Positions 24,760 to 35,033 are shown, counted from the stretch's first letter. The stretch: 64,000 bases of DNA from Hydromonas sp. (GCA_017495165.1 JAFEII010000016.1:1-64000); one strand, 5' to 3'. The notes: generated by a model from the letters alone, not told the origin. A program made the numbers and translations.

Positions 24760-25524
24760 ATGACGCAAACTGTATTTATTACAGGCGCATCGAGCGGTCT
24801 TGGCTTGGCAATGGCGCAACAATTTGCGCAAAATGGCGCAACACTTGGCTTGGTTGGCCGCCGTTTGGATGCGCTTGAAGCATTGCGCGCCCAATTACCC
24901 GGTACGCATGAGGTGTATTCATTGGACGTGAATGATGAGGCATTGCTGCACGCGGCGGCGCATGATTTTATGGCCAAGCATGGCGTGCCTGATGTGGTGA
25001 TTGCGGGTGCTGGGATTTCGGTTGGGACGCTGTCTGAACTGTATGAGGATTTGGAGCAAATTCGGCGCGTGATTGGCACCAATGTGTTTGCCACCACCAG
25101 CACGTTTCACCCATTTATTATCCCAATGAAAAACAAAGGCTCGGGCACATTGGTTGGTATCGCCAGCGTGGCAGCGATTCGCGGCTTGCCTGGTGCGGGC
25201 GCTTACTGCGCCTCAAAGGCAGCGGTTGTGCAGTATTGCGAGAGTTTGCGCGTTGAGTTATACGGCACAGGCGTGAAAGTGACCACGATTTTGCCTGGTT
25301 TTATTGACACGCCAATGACCAAACAAAACCCATACACCATGCCATTTTTAATGGCGCCAGAGGACTTTGCGGTCAAAGCGGTTCAAGCAATTAACCAGCA
25401 AGTTTCTTATCGTGTGATTCCTTGGCAAATGGGCTGGGTGGCCAAACTCATGCGGATTGTGCCAAACGCGTTGTACGACCATGTTTTTTCAAAACGCAAG
25501 CGCAAAGCCCGCGCAGGCGAATAA
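24760..25524 (+). CDS. Short-chain dehydrogenase/reductase
   Basis: The start is ATG 24760, after AAGGAAC, giving 254 residues. It has the SDR nucleotide-binding motif T-G-A-S-S-G-L-G (residues 8-15), A-G-A-G-I near 80, Ser in the I-A-S-V-A-A strand and Y-C-A-S-K (catalytic Tyr and Lys). It oxidises or reduces a small substrate with NAD(P); the substrate cannot be told. It is always close to argS-dsbA in related genomes as far as I recall. The pabBC gene starts 25 bases after its stop. Confidence 0.85.
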   Translation: MTQTVFITGASSGLGLAMAQQFAQNGATLGLVGRRLDALEALRAQLPGTHEVYSLDVNDEALLHAAAHDFMAKHGVPDVVIAGAGISVGTLSELYEDLEQIRRVIGTNVFATTSTFHPFIIPMKNKGSGTLVGIASVAAIRGLPGAGAYCASKAAVVQYCESLRVELYGTGVKVTTILPGFIDTPMTKQNPYTMPFLMAPEDFAVKAVQAINQQVSYRVIPWQMGWVAKLMRIVPNALYDHVFSKRKRKARAGE

Positions 25525-25549
25525 ATCGCACAGATTCGAGCCACTCACC

Positions 25550-27478
25550 ATGCGCGCACCTCAAGACTGCTTTGCCCTTTTATTTGATGGCAGCTCACCC
25601 GATGCGCTGAGCAGGGTTTTTGCGGCGCCCACGCGTTCGTGGTGTGTTTTTGGCACCCAAAACGATGCGCCAACTCAAATGCAGCAGGCGCTCGACGAGA
25701 TTGATGCTGCGGCGCGTACCCAAGGCTTGCATGTCATTGTATCGCTCTCATACGAGGCGCAAGCCGCTTTTGGTGGCGCAACGGGTCTGGCGCTGCAGCC
25801 CAAGCCAAACGCCTGCGCTGAGCTTGATACAACGCCTTGGCTGCAGGCGCTGGCATTTGAGCAGGCCACGCCGTTGAACCGCGCACAAACGCTTGAATGG
25901 CTGCGCAATGCGGGCGCATCGGCCAGCACCCATTTATCTGAGCTTCAGCCCTGCGTGAGCCAACATGCTTTTGAGCAACAAATCCACGAGATTCAAGACT
26001 GGATTTGCGCGGGCGATACGTATCAGGTCAACGCCACTTTTCCCCTGAGCGCCACGTTGCGGGCGCACGCCACCAACGCCCAACATTGCGCGGCTTTGGC
26101 GCAGCTTTATCACGCGCTGGCCGTGCAGTCACATGTGCCGTACGGCGCATTGTTGTGTTTGCCGCACAGCAGCTTGTTGTCGTTTTCACCCGAGTTGTTT
26201 TTTGAACTCAAACAACACACGCTGACCTGCCGTCCGATGAAAGGCACAGCACCCGCCGTGCTTGAGCCTTTGGACAATTCTGGCCGCATGGCGCAGCTCA
26301 AACTTGACCCCAAAAACCGCGCTGAAAATTTGATGATTGTTGACTTAATGCGCAATGATTTGGCACGTTTGCCACAAACCATGCGCGTGCGCGTGCCGTC
26401 ATTGTTTGACGTGCACCATTACGGTGCGGTGCTGCAAATGACCAGCGCGGTGGTTGCTGACCTAAACGCCCAACCCTCTTTGTTTGAAATTTTGACTGCG
26501 CTATTTCCGTGCGGCTCGATTACGGGCGCACCCAAACGGCGCACAGTTGAGCTGATTGATGCGATTGAGCCGTTTGCGCGTGGCGCGTATTGTGGCGCAA
26601 TTGGCTGGGTCTCGCCTGCGCCTGATGCGCACAAGGGCCAAATTCAAGCCACGTTTTCTGTGCCAATTCGCACCATTGAAACCCGCGCACAAGCGCTGAT
26701 TGGCGCTGAAAACATTCAAATTTGGCCGCTGCAATTATCCGTTGGCGCAGGGATTACGTATGATTCCAATCCGACGGATGAATGGCACGAGTCTTTGCTT
26801 AAAGCGGGGTTTTTGCGCCAATTGGCGCAACCGTTTGAGTTAATTGAAACCATGCGCGTGCACCAAGATGGCGGCATTCCCTTGCTTGAAGCGCATTTAA
26901 ATCGGCTCAAGCAAAGCATGACATTATTAAACTGGCACACGCCTTTGCCTGACGTGAATGCGCTGATTGCAACCACGCTTGCGCAGGCGGGCGCGCTCTT
27001 GCAAGCGCATCCGTTTGTGGCCTTGCGTTTGGCGCTCAACGAACAAGGTGATTTAAGCGCCACAACGCGTGCGCCAGAGGCGTTATGCGCAACGGTTTTG
27101 TTTTCGATTCACCCCGAAAGAGTTGCCTCAACCAACCCATTTTTGCGCATCAAAAGCAGTGCGCGCAGCTTGTACAACCGCGCAATTGTGCAGGCGCGTG
27201 CGCGCGGTTTATTCGACTACGTTTTTTTAAACGAAAAAAATGAGCTGACCGAAGGTGCGCGCAGCTCAATTTTTGTGTTGCTTGACGGGGGGTGGTGCAC
27301 GCCGCCGCTGGCGTGCGGGCTTTTGGCGGGCGTGCAGCGGGCGCAACTGTTACAACAACTCAACGCATGCGAGCGGATTTTGCATACAACCGACATTGCG
27401 CGTGCGCAAGCAATTGTGCTGTGCAATGCGGTCTATGGTCAATTAAACGCGCGCTACGTGCCGCCCGTGCATGCTTAG
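25550..27478 (+). CDS. pabBC: Fused aminodeoxychorismate synthase component I / aminodeoxychorismate lyase (PabB-PabC)
   Basis: The start is taken at ATG 25550 (642 residues). The first about 440 residues are a PabB/TrpE-type chorismate-binding domain with R-P-M-K-G-T-A, N-L-M-I-V-D-L-M-R-N-D and C-G-S-I-T-G-A-P-K. The remaining part is a class IV aminotransferase-like PabC domain: E-T-M-R-V-H-Q-D-G-G-I-P-L-L-E-A-H-L-N-R-L and T-E-G-A-R-S-S-I-F-V. The fusion makes 4-aminobenzoate for folate in one polypeptide; glutamine amidotransferase PabA must come from elsewhere. The stop overlaps that of the opposite gene by four bases. Confidence 0.93.
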   Translation: MRAPQDCFALLFDGSSPDALSRVFAAPTRSWCVFGTQNDAPTQMQQALDEIDAAARTQGLHVIVSLSYEAQAAFGGATGLALQPKPNACAELDTTPWLQALAFEQATPLNRAQTLEWLRNAGASASTHLSELQPCVSQHAFEQQIHEIQDWICAGDTYQVNATFPLSATLRAHATNAQHCAALAQLYHALAVQSHVPYGALLCLPHSSLLSFSPELFFELKQHTLTCRPMKGTAPAVLEPLDNSGRMAQLKLDPKNRAENLMIVDLMRNDLARLPQTMRVRVPSLFDVHHYGAVLQMTSAVVADLNAQPSLFEILTALFPCGSITGAPKRRTVELIDAIEPFARGAYCGAIGWVSPAPDAHKGQIQATFSVPIRTIETRAQALIGAENIQIWPLQLSVGAGITYDSNPTDEWHESLLKAGFLRQLAQPFELIETMRVHQDGGIPLLEAHLNRLKQSMTLLNWHTPLPDVNALIATTLAQAGALLQAHPFVALRLALNEQGDLSATTRAPEALCATVLFSIHPERVASTNPFLRIKSSARSLYNRAIVQARARGLFDYVFLNEKNELTEGARSSIFVLLDGGWCTPPLACGLLAGVQRAQLLQQLNACERILHTTDIARAQAIVLCNAVYGQLNARYVPPVHA

Positions 27479-28455
27479 TTTTTGGCTGGTAAATCGACCA
27501 ACATCGTGCTAAAAACCGCATCACGTTTGAGTTGTTTGGTAAGCATGTGCGCTTGGTCTAAAATCTGCGCAACGGACGGTTGGTTGCGCCCCAGCGCGCC
27601 AGTATTTGGCAGCGCGTCCTGCGCCACATCGTTTGATAAAATTTGCAGCTCGTGCGACAACGCTTCCACACGCAAGCCGCTGTCTTTGAGTTGCCCCAAC
27701 GCGCTGATAAGCGAACTCATGGCGTAAAATTGGTTGTCATTGAGCACGATTGGGCAGGTGATTTCAGGCACAAGCGCCAACTGATTAAATGGCGAATTGA
27801 GAATCTCTGGCGTGCGGTATTTGGCCCATTTTGCGGCGGTTGATGGGGTGCGGCGCAGCACCACAAAGCCTTTAAATGCTTGCGGATAAATGCTCAGCCA
27901 GCGCACGTCACGGCGCAGTTCATGCACATCGGCTTCCAAATCTTCGAGTGGCTCACTTAATCGCGCGTGAATGGCGTTGAGTTTTTCGGTATAAAACGCG
28001 TGAAGTTTGGCTTGAAAACGCGCATCGGTTGGCCACGTAACTTCTTTGAGCTGTTTTTTAATTTTGTCAAATCTGGGCGCGGTCACGCTGAGCCAGCCAT
28101 CTTTTTCAAGCAAGGCATCGCAGACTTGAACCAGCGCATTGCGCTGCGCGTCTAATGAGGTTTTTACGGCACGCGGAATGTTGCGGTTGGATTTAAAGTC
28201 TTTGAGCAAGCCTTCAAAATAATCAATTTTTCCCAGCACATCTTCAATCGACTTAAAACGTGCATTGAGTTTGAGCCACGTTTTTTTGTCATCTTGCGCG
28301 GCCAAAACCCGCGTCATGGCTTGTAAATAAAATAACGTGGTGCGGCCGTTGTTGCGCAGCAGCCACAATGCAGGGCTGTCTTGCAGATTGGCCTTGAGCA
28401 ACAAGTCACGCCATGCGGCCAGCTGGGATTTAAACTGCGTTTTAACGTGTTTCAT
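27475..28455 (-). CDS. Uncharacterised helical protein, CHAD-reminiscent
   Basis: I do not know this 326-residue protein. It is mainly helical and rich in Lys, Leu and Ala, with no signal peptide or membrane segment. The stretch D-L-E-A-D-V-H-E-L-R-R-D-V-R-W-L-S-I-Y-P-Q-A (residues about 171-192) resembles the H-x-x-R-R-x-x-R-W core of CHAD-type polyphosphate-binding domains, which is only a hint. Its start overlaps the stop of the MocR-type gene by 14 bases, so the two are co-transcribed; its stop overlaps that of pabBC. Confidence 0.7.
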   Translation of the reverse strand: MKHVKTQFKSQLAAWRDLLLKANLQDSPALWLLRNNGRTTLFYLQAMTRVLAAQDDKKTWLKLNARFKSIEDVLGKIDYFEGLLKDFKSNRNIPRAVKTSLDAQRNALVQVCDALLEKDGWLSVTAPRFDKIKKQLKEVTWPTDARFQAKLHAFYTEKLNAIHARLSEPLEDLEADVHELRRDVRWLSIYPQAFKGFVVLRRTPSTAAKWAKYRTPEILNSPFNQLALVPEITCPIVLNDNQFYAMSSLISALGQLKDSGLRVEALSHELQILSNDVAQDALPNTGALGRNQPSVAQILDQAHMLTKQLKRDAVFSTMLVDLPAKN

Positions 28456-29989
28456 ATAAAGCCTTTTCAGTTGAATGCGGCGCTGCCTCTAAAGCCGCTT
28501 TGATTAAATGCCCCAAACGCTGGCCTGATTCGACCAAGTCTTTGGCATCAACGTAAGCAAAACCGACCACCAAACCGCGCGCCTGCGTTGAGCCAATATA
28601 ATAACGCGATAATGGGCGCACGGATAAGCCTTGGGATTGGCAATGTGCGGTCAATTCAACATCGTCAATGTGCGCGGGCAGGCGAATCAAAAAATGCAAG
28701 CCTGCATCCACCACAATTTTGCTTAACTGGCCGTGCAGGGATTTTTCAAGTACCGCCAATAATAACGTGCGGCGCTGCGAATAGGCTTGGCGCAGGCGCC
28801 GAATGTGGGTGGTAAAGTGACCTTGATCAATAAATTCGGCCAAGCTGGCTTGCAAATGGAGTTGCCCTGGGCGATACAAATCATAGAGCGCGGTTTTAAA
28901 CGGCGTGACCAATTGCTTGGGCAAAACCAAATACGAGAGTTTAATCCCTGGATAAAGCACTTTAGAAAAAGTCCCCATGTACAGCACCTTGTGAATGCCC
29001 GCTTCGGCCGCCAAGCCTTGCAATGAAGCGATGGGCTTGCCTGCATAGCGGAACTCGCTGTCATAATCGTCCTCAAGTATCCACGCATCGGTGCGTTGCG
29101 CGTAGTCAATTAAGGATTGGCGGCGTGCCAGAGACATCACCGCACCCGTTGGATATTGGTGCGATGGCGTGAGGTAAATCAATTTGGGGGGCGCGCTGGC
29201 AAAGTCAGCCGCGCTCGGATTCATGCCGTCTTCGTCCACGTCAATCGGACGAATGCTCAAATCATTGGCGTACAACGAGCTCCAAGCGCCCCAATAACAC
29301 GGATTCTCAACCCAAGCCACGTCATTTTGATCCGCCAACATGCGGCTCACCAAATCCAAAGACTGCTGCGTGCCGCTGGTAATCAAAACCTGCTCGGCCG
29401 CCAGCGTCACGCCGCGTGACACACGCAGATAGTCCGCCACGGCGCGTTTGAGCTGGGCATAGCCGCCTTGCGTGTCGTAATCGTACAACCCCACATCTTC
29501 ACGCCGCCACACTTGGCTTTGGACACGCTGCCATGTTTTGATGGGGAAATTGAGCAAGTCCATTTGACCTGCCAGTGCAAATGGCTGCACCTCATAAGCG
29601 GCAAAGCCTTGCTCAACCGTTAAGCGCCCGCCGCGTTTGGACAACACGGCCTCTTCCTGCACTTGCGCCAAAGGCGCAGGCCTGAGCATGGTTTTGGCAT
29701 TAAATCCATCGGGCACGGCATCGGCCACATACGTCCCGCTGCCGGTGTGACTGTCCACATAGCCTTCGGCCTGCAATTGATCGTACGCGGCCACTATCAT
29801 ATTGCGCGAGGCGTCGAGCTCCTGCGCCAAATCACGCGAACTTGGTAATTTACTGCCTTGAGGCAAACGTCCGCTCACAATCGCGCTGCGAATCGCTTCG
29901 TATACGCGCTTGTAACCGGGCAAGCGCGGGTGAAAATCTTGGCGTTCAAGTTCATTTTGTAACAGTTCAGCAAGTGGGGTTCGGCGCAT
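28442..29989 (-). CDS. MocR-type GntR/aminotransferase transcriptional regulator
   Basis: The 515-residue protein has a GntR winged helix at residues 25-90 (Y-E-A-I-R-S-A-I-V-S-G-R-L, L-P-S-S-R-D-L-A, G-S-G-T-Y-V) and a fold type I aminotransferase domain (about 150-490) with the PLP-lysine region M-G-T-F-S-K-V-L-Y-P-G. MocR regulators sense PLP-linked metabolites such as pyridoxal phosphate, GABA or taurine. Nothing nearby identifies the ligand. The downstream gene at 27475 overlaps and may belong to the same operon. Confidence 0.9.
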   Translation of the reverse strand: MRRTPLAELLQNELERQDFHPRLPGYKRVYEAIRSAIVSGRLPQGSKLPSSRDLAQELDASRNMIVAAYDQLQAEGYVDSHTGSGTYVADAVPDGFNAKTMLRPAPLAQVQEEAVLSKRGGRLTVEQGFAAYEVQPFALAGQMDLLNFPIKTWQRVQSQVWRREDVGLYDYDTQGGYAQLKRAVADYLRVSRGVTLAAEQVLITSGTQQSLDLVSRMLADQNDVAWVENPCYWGAWSSLYANDLSIRPIDVDEDGMNPSAADFASAPPKLIYLTPSHQYPTGAVMSLARRQSLIDYAQRTDAWILEDDYDSEFRYAGKPIASLQGLAAEAGIHKVLYMGTFSKVLYPGIKLSYLVLPKQLVTPFKTALYDLYRPGQLHLQASLAEFIDQGHFTTHIRRLRQAYSQRRTLLLAVLEKSLHGQLSKIVVDAGLHFLIRLPAHIDDVELTAHCQSQGLSVRPLSRYYIGSTQARGLVVGFAYVDAKDLVESGQRLGHLIKAALEAAPHSTEKALYETR

Positions 29990-30405
29990 GGTGTCTCATT
30001 AAAAAATGTTGATGTTAAAGCCCCTATAAATCAGCAATATCGCCATTGAGGTTTGGGCTGAAATGCCACAAAAATAAGCAGTTTTTTGATTTTTTTGAGT
30101 TTTAGAGGTTTTTGTTCAGCATTTTATCGTTTAGAACGCTGTTGTCAAAATATTTATGTAAGTTTCATGGTTCAGCGTTCTATTGGCCATTTTACCCACC
30201 TCATATAAAAGGACGTTTCAAATGAATGGCGTCCTAAAAACACGTTTTTCGCACTGTTTCATCCCGCAACTTGCAGGCCTAATGTGTTTAAAATCACGCA
30301 CATTCTGACCGACAGTTGAGCGCAATTTACTTACAAAGTATCGCCAGAAAAAATCGACCCACGGCCGAACAATCCTGCCAAAATGCAGCGTCATTTCAGC
30401 GCAAA
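29990..30405. other. Intergenic region upstream of the MocR-type gene with an inverted repeat
   Basis: No gene is supported in these bases; small frames here lack start context. The region contains a 9-bp inverted repeat, AGAACGCTG at 30133-30141 and its complement CAGCGTTCT at 30173-30181, whose centres are 40 bases apart, with AT-rich DNA between. These could be half-sites for the MocR-type regulator, which would then control its own gene. Confidence 0.5.
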
Positions 30406-30437
30406 TAAAAACCCCAAGAACGTGTTCTTGGGGTTTT
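30406..30437. terminator. Terminator downstream of aqpZ
   Basis: An inverted repeat ACCCCAAGAAC / GTTCTTGGGGT (30411-30434) lies between A4 and T4, so on the minus strand it ends aqpZ transcription. Confidence 0.85.
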
Positions 30438-30503
30438 ACATAAGGCTTTATTGCATAAGCTTTTTGCACCAATGCTTTGGCATCAACGCATTTTACCTAT
30501 CAA

Positions 30504-31214
30504 TTAAGCGGCTTTTTTGTCGCATTTGGTCACACGGTACAACAAAGCACCTGCAATCGCACCAGCGATTGGCGCAACCCAAAACAACCACAGTTGTGAC
30601 AACGCAGCCGTTTCGGCAAAAACCGCCACAGCAGTTGAGCGCGCTGGGTTGACTGAGGTATTGGTCACAGGAATAGAAATCAAGTGAATCAGGGTCAAGC
30701 CAAGGCCGATGGCGATTGGCGCAAAGCCAGCCGCTGCATCTTTGTGGGTTGCGCCCATGATGATGAACAAAAATGCGCCCGTCAAAACGAACTCAGTCAC
30801 AAATGCCGCAGTCATGCTAAATTTGGCTGGAGACAAATCGCCATAACCGTTGGTCGCAAAACCACCTACGCCGGTGAATCCTGCTTTGCCGCTGGCAATC
30901 AGATACAAAACCGCTGCGCCTGCAATCCCGCCAACGACTTGTGCTGTCACATAACCTGCAACGTCTTTGGCCGCAAAACGACCGCCCGCCCACAAGCCAA
31001 ATGTGACGGCTGGGTTAAAGTGACCACCTGAAATGTGACCCACGGCATAAGCCATGGTCAAAACAGTCAAACCAAAAGCGAATGACACGCCAACAAAGCC
31101 AATCCCCAATGCTGGGAACGCTGGGTCTGCAAACGTTGCGGCCAAAACCGCGCTGCCGCAACCGCCCAAAACCAACCAAAATGTGCCAATAAACTCGGCC
31201 AATAACTTATTCAT
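30504..31214 (-). CDS. aqpZ: Aquaporin Z
   Basis: This inner-membrane water channel of 236 residues has six membrane segments and both hallmark loops, N-P-A (67-69) in G-G-H-F-N-P-A-V-T and N-P-A-R-S (189-193). The selectivity-filter Arg192 and His in helix 5 region (T-L-I-H-L-I-S) are typical of water-specific AqpZ and not of glycerol facilitators. The gene stands alone between terminators. Confidence 0.95.
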   Translation of the reverse strand: MNKLLAEFIGTFWLVLGGCGSAVLAATFADPAFPALGIGFVGVSFAFGLTVLTMAYAVGHISGGHFNPAVTFGLWAGGRFAAKDVAGYVTAQVVGGIAGAAVLYLIASGKAGFTGVGGFATNGYGDLSPAKFSMTAAFVTEFVLTGAFLFIIMGATHKDAAAGFAPIAIGLGLTLIHLISIPVTNTSVNPARSTAVAVFAETAALSQLWLFWVAPIAGAIAGALLYRVTKCDKKAA

Positions 31215-31471
31215 AAAAACTCCAAAAATAATAATTAAAACACGTTAAAAGTGGTCAAAAACCCGCATTTAACCCAAGAAACTGCAAATAAGGCATCAGC
31301 AGTAAAAACAGCAACAAAACATTTGCCAACTCTTATGCCGCGCCAACCTGCCTTTAAAAAAGACGCCAAATTATACACCAGCAGCGCGCACACCTTCTTT
31401 CCAGCGAGCGGATTTTTTAAACGGCCATTCACAACCTCTTTAGATAAGCATTGCGATTGAGCGCCGCTCAT

Positions 31472-32890
31472 TTACAACGCGCCGTACGAGTGCAACCCAG
31501 ACAAAAAGACATTGACGCCCAAAAAGGCAAAGCCTGTAATCAAAACGCCCACCAGCGCCCAATAGGCGCCAACCAAACCGCGCAGACCTTTGACCAGGCG
31601 CAAATGCAACCACGCGGCGTAATTAAGCCACACAACCAGCGCCCACGTTTCTTTTGGATCCCAACTCCAATATTTGCCCCAAGCATCCGCAGCCCACATG
31701 GCGCCCAAAATGGTGGCAATCGTAAAGAACAGGAACCCAATCGAAATGGCTTTGTACATAATGTCATCAAGCACATGAAACGCAGGCAATACTTGCGCCA
31801 AACGCTTTCTGGTAAGCAAAATGCCGCCAATCAAGACCAAACCAATGGCGAAATAATAAAACCAATAATTTGCAAAAACCGCTGCATCGACTTTTGGCCT
31901 AAAAAATAGTGGCTGTAAAAACAAGGCTGCGCCGAGCAACCAAATAGACACGCCCACCAACGGCGCCCATTTGGCGTGTTTGGCGGCGCGCTCTGCCTCT
32001 GATACGTTTGCCGCAGAAAACAGGCGAATGGCTTTGGGCAAATCGGCGTACGGCGTGCCCAAAAACTTGACAATATAAGCCATGCCAACCATTGAGGCCA
32101 AAGAAAACGTGCCATAGCCTACAAAGTTAGCGGGGACGTGGATTTTCATCCACCATGATTTGAGCGCTGGCACCAACGCTTTGATGTCTTGCGCCTCACG
32201 CGCCAGCGCATACCAAATCAAAAAACCAACCGCCGCACAGACCACAAGCATGACAAAGCCGCCCAAATGCTTGGTTTGATAACGCTGTTCGTAGTACAAA
32301 TAAAATGCTGCGGTTAACAGAACGAATAAAATAAAGACTTCATACAAACTCGATACAGGAATGTGCCCGACATCCGCGCCAACCAAATAGGATTCATACC
32401 AGCGCATCATCATGGCCACGCCACCAAATATCAATGCGACGTACGTGATTTTAGATGCAAGCCAGCCCAACATTTCTTTGCCGCTCAAACTGTACGCCCA
32501 GTACAAAACGGTACAGATAAAGAACAGCGTGCTCATCCAGACCACGGCCGACTGCGATGACAGCGCATATTGCAGCCAAAATGCGGGTTTGGCGTCGGGC
32601 AATTGGTTTTGGTACAGCGAAATCCCTGACACACTGAGCAGCGCTATGGCTAAGAACACGATTTGCAATGGCCGCCAAAACCAAGCCAATGCCACGCAAG
32701 AAATGGCGCTCGCCACCAAAATGACAATTTCATAGCTGTCGGTGATGTGCTGCGTGCGATGGCCAGCAAAAGCAAAGCCCAGCAACGCAATCAGCGCAAA
32801 GACGTAGTCTCGCCAGTTAAGTTGGCTCAAAAAATTTGTGCGCCGTTGCGCGGGCTTGAGTTTTATATCGGTGGTTGGTTCGGTTGGCAT
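31472..32890 (-). CDS. ccsA: Cytochrome c biogenesis protein CcsA (system II heme-handling protein)
   Basis: The start is ATG 32890 (472 residues); longer frames would extend into the resB end. The protein has many membrane helices and the WWD-type heme-binding signature W-G-K-Y-W-S-W-D-P-K-E-T-W-A-L near residues 400-415. Together with ResB it moves heme across the inner membrane and attaches it to apocytochrome c (system II). It begins 52 bases after resB, and both lie behind the cytochrome c4 gene. Naming varies (CcsA, CcsB, ResC). Confidence 0.92.
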   Translation of the reverse strand: MPTEPTTDIKLKPAQRRTNFLSQLNWRDYVFALIALLGFAFAGHRTQHITDSYEIVILVASAISCVALAWFWRPLQIVFLAIALLSVSGISLYQNQLPDAKPAFWLQYALSSQSAVVWMSTLFFICTVLYWAYSLSGKEMLGWLASKITYVALIFGGVAMMMRWYESYLVGADVGHIPVSSLYEVFILFVLLTAAFYLYYEQRYQTKHLGGFVMLVVCAAVGFLIWYALAREAQDIKALVPALKSWWMKIHVPANFVGYGTFSLASMVGMAYIVKFLGTPYADLPKAIRLFSAANVSEAERAAKHAKWAPLVGVSIWLLGAALFLQPLFFRPKVDAAVFANYWFYYFAIGLVLIGGILLTRKRLAQVLPAFHVLDDIMYKAISIGFLFFTIATILGAMWAADAWGKYWSWDPKETWALVVWLNYAAWLHLRLVKGLRGLVGAYWALVGVLITGFAFLGVNVFLSGLHSYGAL

Positions 32891-32942
32891 GGTTTTTATC
32901 CCTTTAAAAACTGTTGGGGTGAGCGATACAAAATAAATATGT

Positions 32943-35021
32943 TTACGGTGCGGACGATTTATCAGACAAATTATCTGGGAAATTATTAGATGATTTATCG
33001 GCGGTAAGATCAAACAATCGGTTGCGCAAGCGCGCCCATGCGCCTTGATACGCGAGCGTTCGACGCGAGCTGTGCATGGCACAAACCAATCGATGTCCAT
33101 CTGGCGTGGGCAAAATGTGCAACCACACGCGGCGTTCTTGAATAAACATCATGGCAAGCGTGCCCAAAACCAGCATCAACGAACCCAAATACACCCAAAA
33201 CTGGCCTGGTGAGCGCGTCATTTGCAGCACGGATGCCTGAACTTGCTTAAAGCCAGCCAATTGCACATAAAATGGGGCGGGATAATCGGCCGCTTCGGAT
33301 AAGCGCTTGATTGATATTTGCATAAAGGTTGCGTTGTGCTCGCTCGACTCAAGCGCAGGCAAGCCCTCGGCGGCACGCGCCAATTGCAACAGCTGCCACA
33401 TGGTGGCTTGAAGTTGCGAGAGCGTGAACTCAACAATCACTTTTTTCTGATCTTCGGGCGCGCGCGCCAGCACATCACTTAATGCGTTGCCGCCTTGCGC
33501 AAACAAGTCAATGGTTTTTTGGGCGCTTTTTTGTACGGCGCCTGCAGGGAAATTGGCCAAATTCGTTTGACTGCGCATGTATTGTGCCACGGCTTGCTCG
33601 CGCATTTTGCTATTGGCCAATGCTGCACGCAGGCGCATAAAATCGCGTGGCGACTGTTCACCATCGGCGGGGATAAATGAATACACAAAATCCAAGTTGC
33701 GGTCTGTGCGCACGCCACTGACCAGTACAGGGAAATTATCAATGGTGAGGGGGCTCATGTAGTTGCTCAATTCAACGTCTTGGCCTTGCTCATCACGCAG
33801 CACAAAGTTAATGACCGGCCCCATGTTTTTAAATACTTTTTCGCGGCCAGTGGTTTGAAGGGCTTTTTGCACGGCGTCGTTTAAATTTTTGTTGGCATCA
33901 TCGCCAAATGGTTTGACGTCCATGGTTTTAAATTCGCGCCATTCCAAACTGTAGTTTTTACCGCCGTAACTCAAGGTTTTGGGCTGATACATGGTTGCCT
34001 GGGTCTTTTCGGCCTGCGCCACCGTGCCATTGAGCGGAAACACGTCCAAATCAAACGCAGAACCGCCATCATCAAAACTCGCTTGATAAACCGCCACGCC
34101 TTTGTAACGCAGCGGGTGATTCACCTCGATGATTTGTGTAAACGTTTCCTTGGTGGCTTTGTCCGTCACCGTCACGTCGCTGGCAAAGCGCTTTGGCATA
34201 CCCGTGCTGTAAAAATCAATCGCAAAGCGGTTGAGGGTGATGTTAAAAGGCAGCTCTTGCAGCAAGTAATGGTCTTGGTCGTAAGTCAACTCAGCGTGGC
34301 CGATGGTTTCGCCTTCAACCAAGCGTTTTTCACCGCGATAACTTAAGGTGCCGCTCGACAAAACGCCATTTTTTGGGACGTTGCCGGGGGTGTTTGAGTA
34401 CGTTTGCGGTACTTTGCCAAACAGGGCAACTTGCGCCCGAATTGACAATTCCGAATCAATCAAGCCGCCAAGACAAATCACCACAATCGCCAAGTGTGTC
34501 AAAACATAACCAATCCGATTGAATCTACCTGACTTGGCGGAAATGTAAGTGCCCGCTTTACTTTTTTTGGCGCGTGTTTGATAACCTTGCTCGTGCAAGA
34601 CATCTGCCGCGTGCTGCGTTAAGTCTGCCAATGAGGCTTGACTGCGCCACTCATCATGCTCGGGCAGGTGGCGCAGACTGTTGGTGCGTGTGTGATTTTT
34701 AAAGTCACGCATGTCACGCAGCATTTTTGGGGTATTGCGGATTAAACACACGCTGGTTGAGGCCAGCAGGAAAAATAAAATAGCCAAAAACCACAGCTGA
34801 TTATAAACATCGTATAAACCCAGCCGCTCAAACCATTGCGCCCAAAATGCGCCAAATTGGTTCACATACGCAATCATGGGCTGATTTTGCTTGACCAATG
34901 TGCCAATTGCACTGGCAATGGCCAGAACGCTCAATAGGCCAATAGCCAATCGCATGGAGCCAAAAAAGTCCCAAAAACGCTGGCGAAGTGGTGGATGTGT
35001 GGGGGGATTTTGTGTTGTCAT
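32943..35021 (-). CDS. resB: Cytochrome c biogenesis protein ResB (CcsB-type)
   Basis: The 692-residue protein has three N-terminal membrane helices (about residues 20-100 and 165-190), a large periplasmic domain and a fourth helix near 625. The first segment W-D-F-F-G-S-M-R-L-A-I-G-L-L is characteristic of ResB. It partners CcsA to form the system II holocytochrome c synthase. The presence of this pair explains maturation of the adjacent cytochrome c4. Confidence 0.93.
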   Translation of the reverse strand: MTTQNPPTHPPLRQRFWDFFGSMRLAIGLLSVLAIASAIGTLVKQNQPMIAYVNQFGAFWAQWFERLGLYDVYNQLWFLAILFFLLASTSVCLIRNTPKMLRDMRDFKNHTRTNSLRHLPEHDEWRSQASLADLTQHAADVLHEQGYQTRAKKSKAGTYISAKSGRFNRIGYVLTHLAIVVICLGGLIDSELSIRAQVALFGKVPQTYSNTPGNVPKNGVLSSGTLSYRGEKRLVEGETIGHAELTYDQDHYLLQELPFNITLNRFAIDFYSTGMPKRFASDVTVTDKATKETFTQIIEVNHPLRYKGVAVYQASFDDGGSAFDLDVFPLNGTVAQAEKTQATMYQPKTLSYGGKNYSLEWREFKTMDVKPFGDDANKNLNDAVQKALQTTGREKVFKNMGPVINFVLRDEQGQDVELSNYMSPLTIDNFPVLVSGVRTDRNLDFVYSFIPADGEQSPRDFMRLRAALANSKMREQAVAQYMRSQTNLANFPAGAVQKSAQKTIDLFAQGGNALSDVLARAPEDQKKVIVEFTLSQLQATMWQLLQLARAAEGLPALESSEHNATFMQISIKRLSEAADYPAPFYVQLAGFKQVQASVLQMTRSPGQFWVYLGSLMLVLGTLAMMFIQERRVWLHILPTPDGHRLVCAMHSSRRTLAYQGAWARLRNRLFDLTADKSSNNFPDNLSDKSSAP

Positions 35022-35033
35022 ATATCAATAAAA

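Noticed and set aside
30218..30472. Minus-strand frame of 84 codons downstream of aqpZ
   Set aside because: It crosses the aqpZ terminator, lacks a ribosome-binding site and has no recognisable features.
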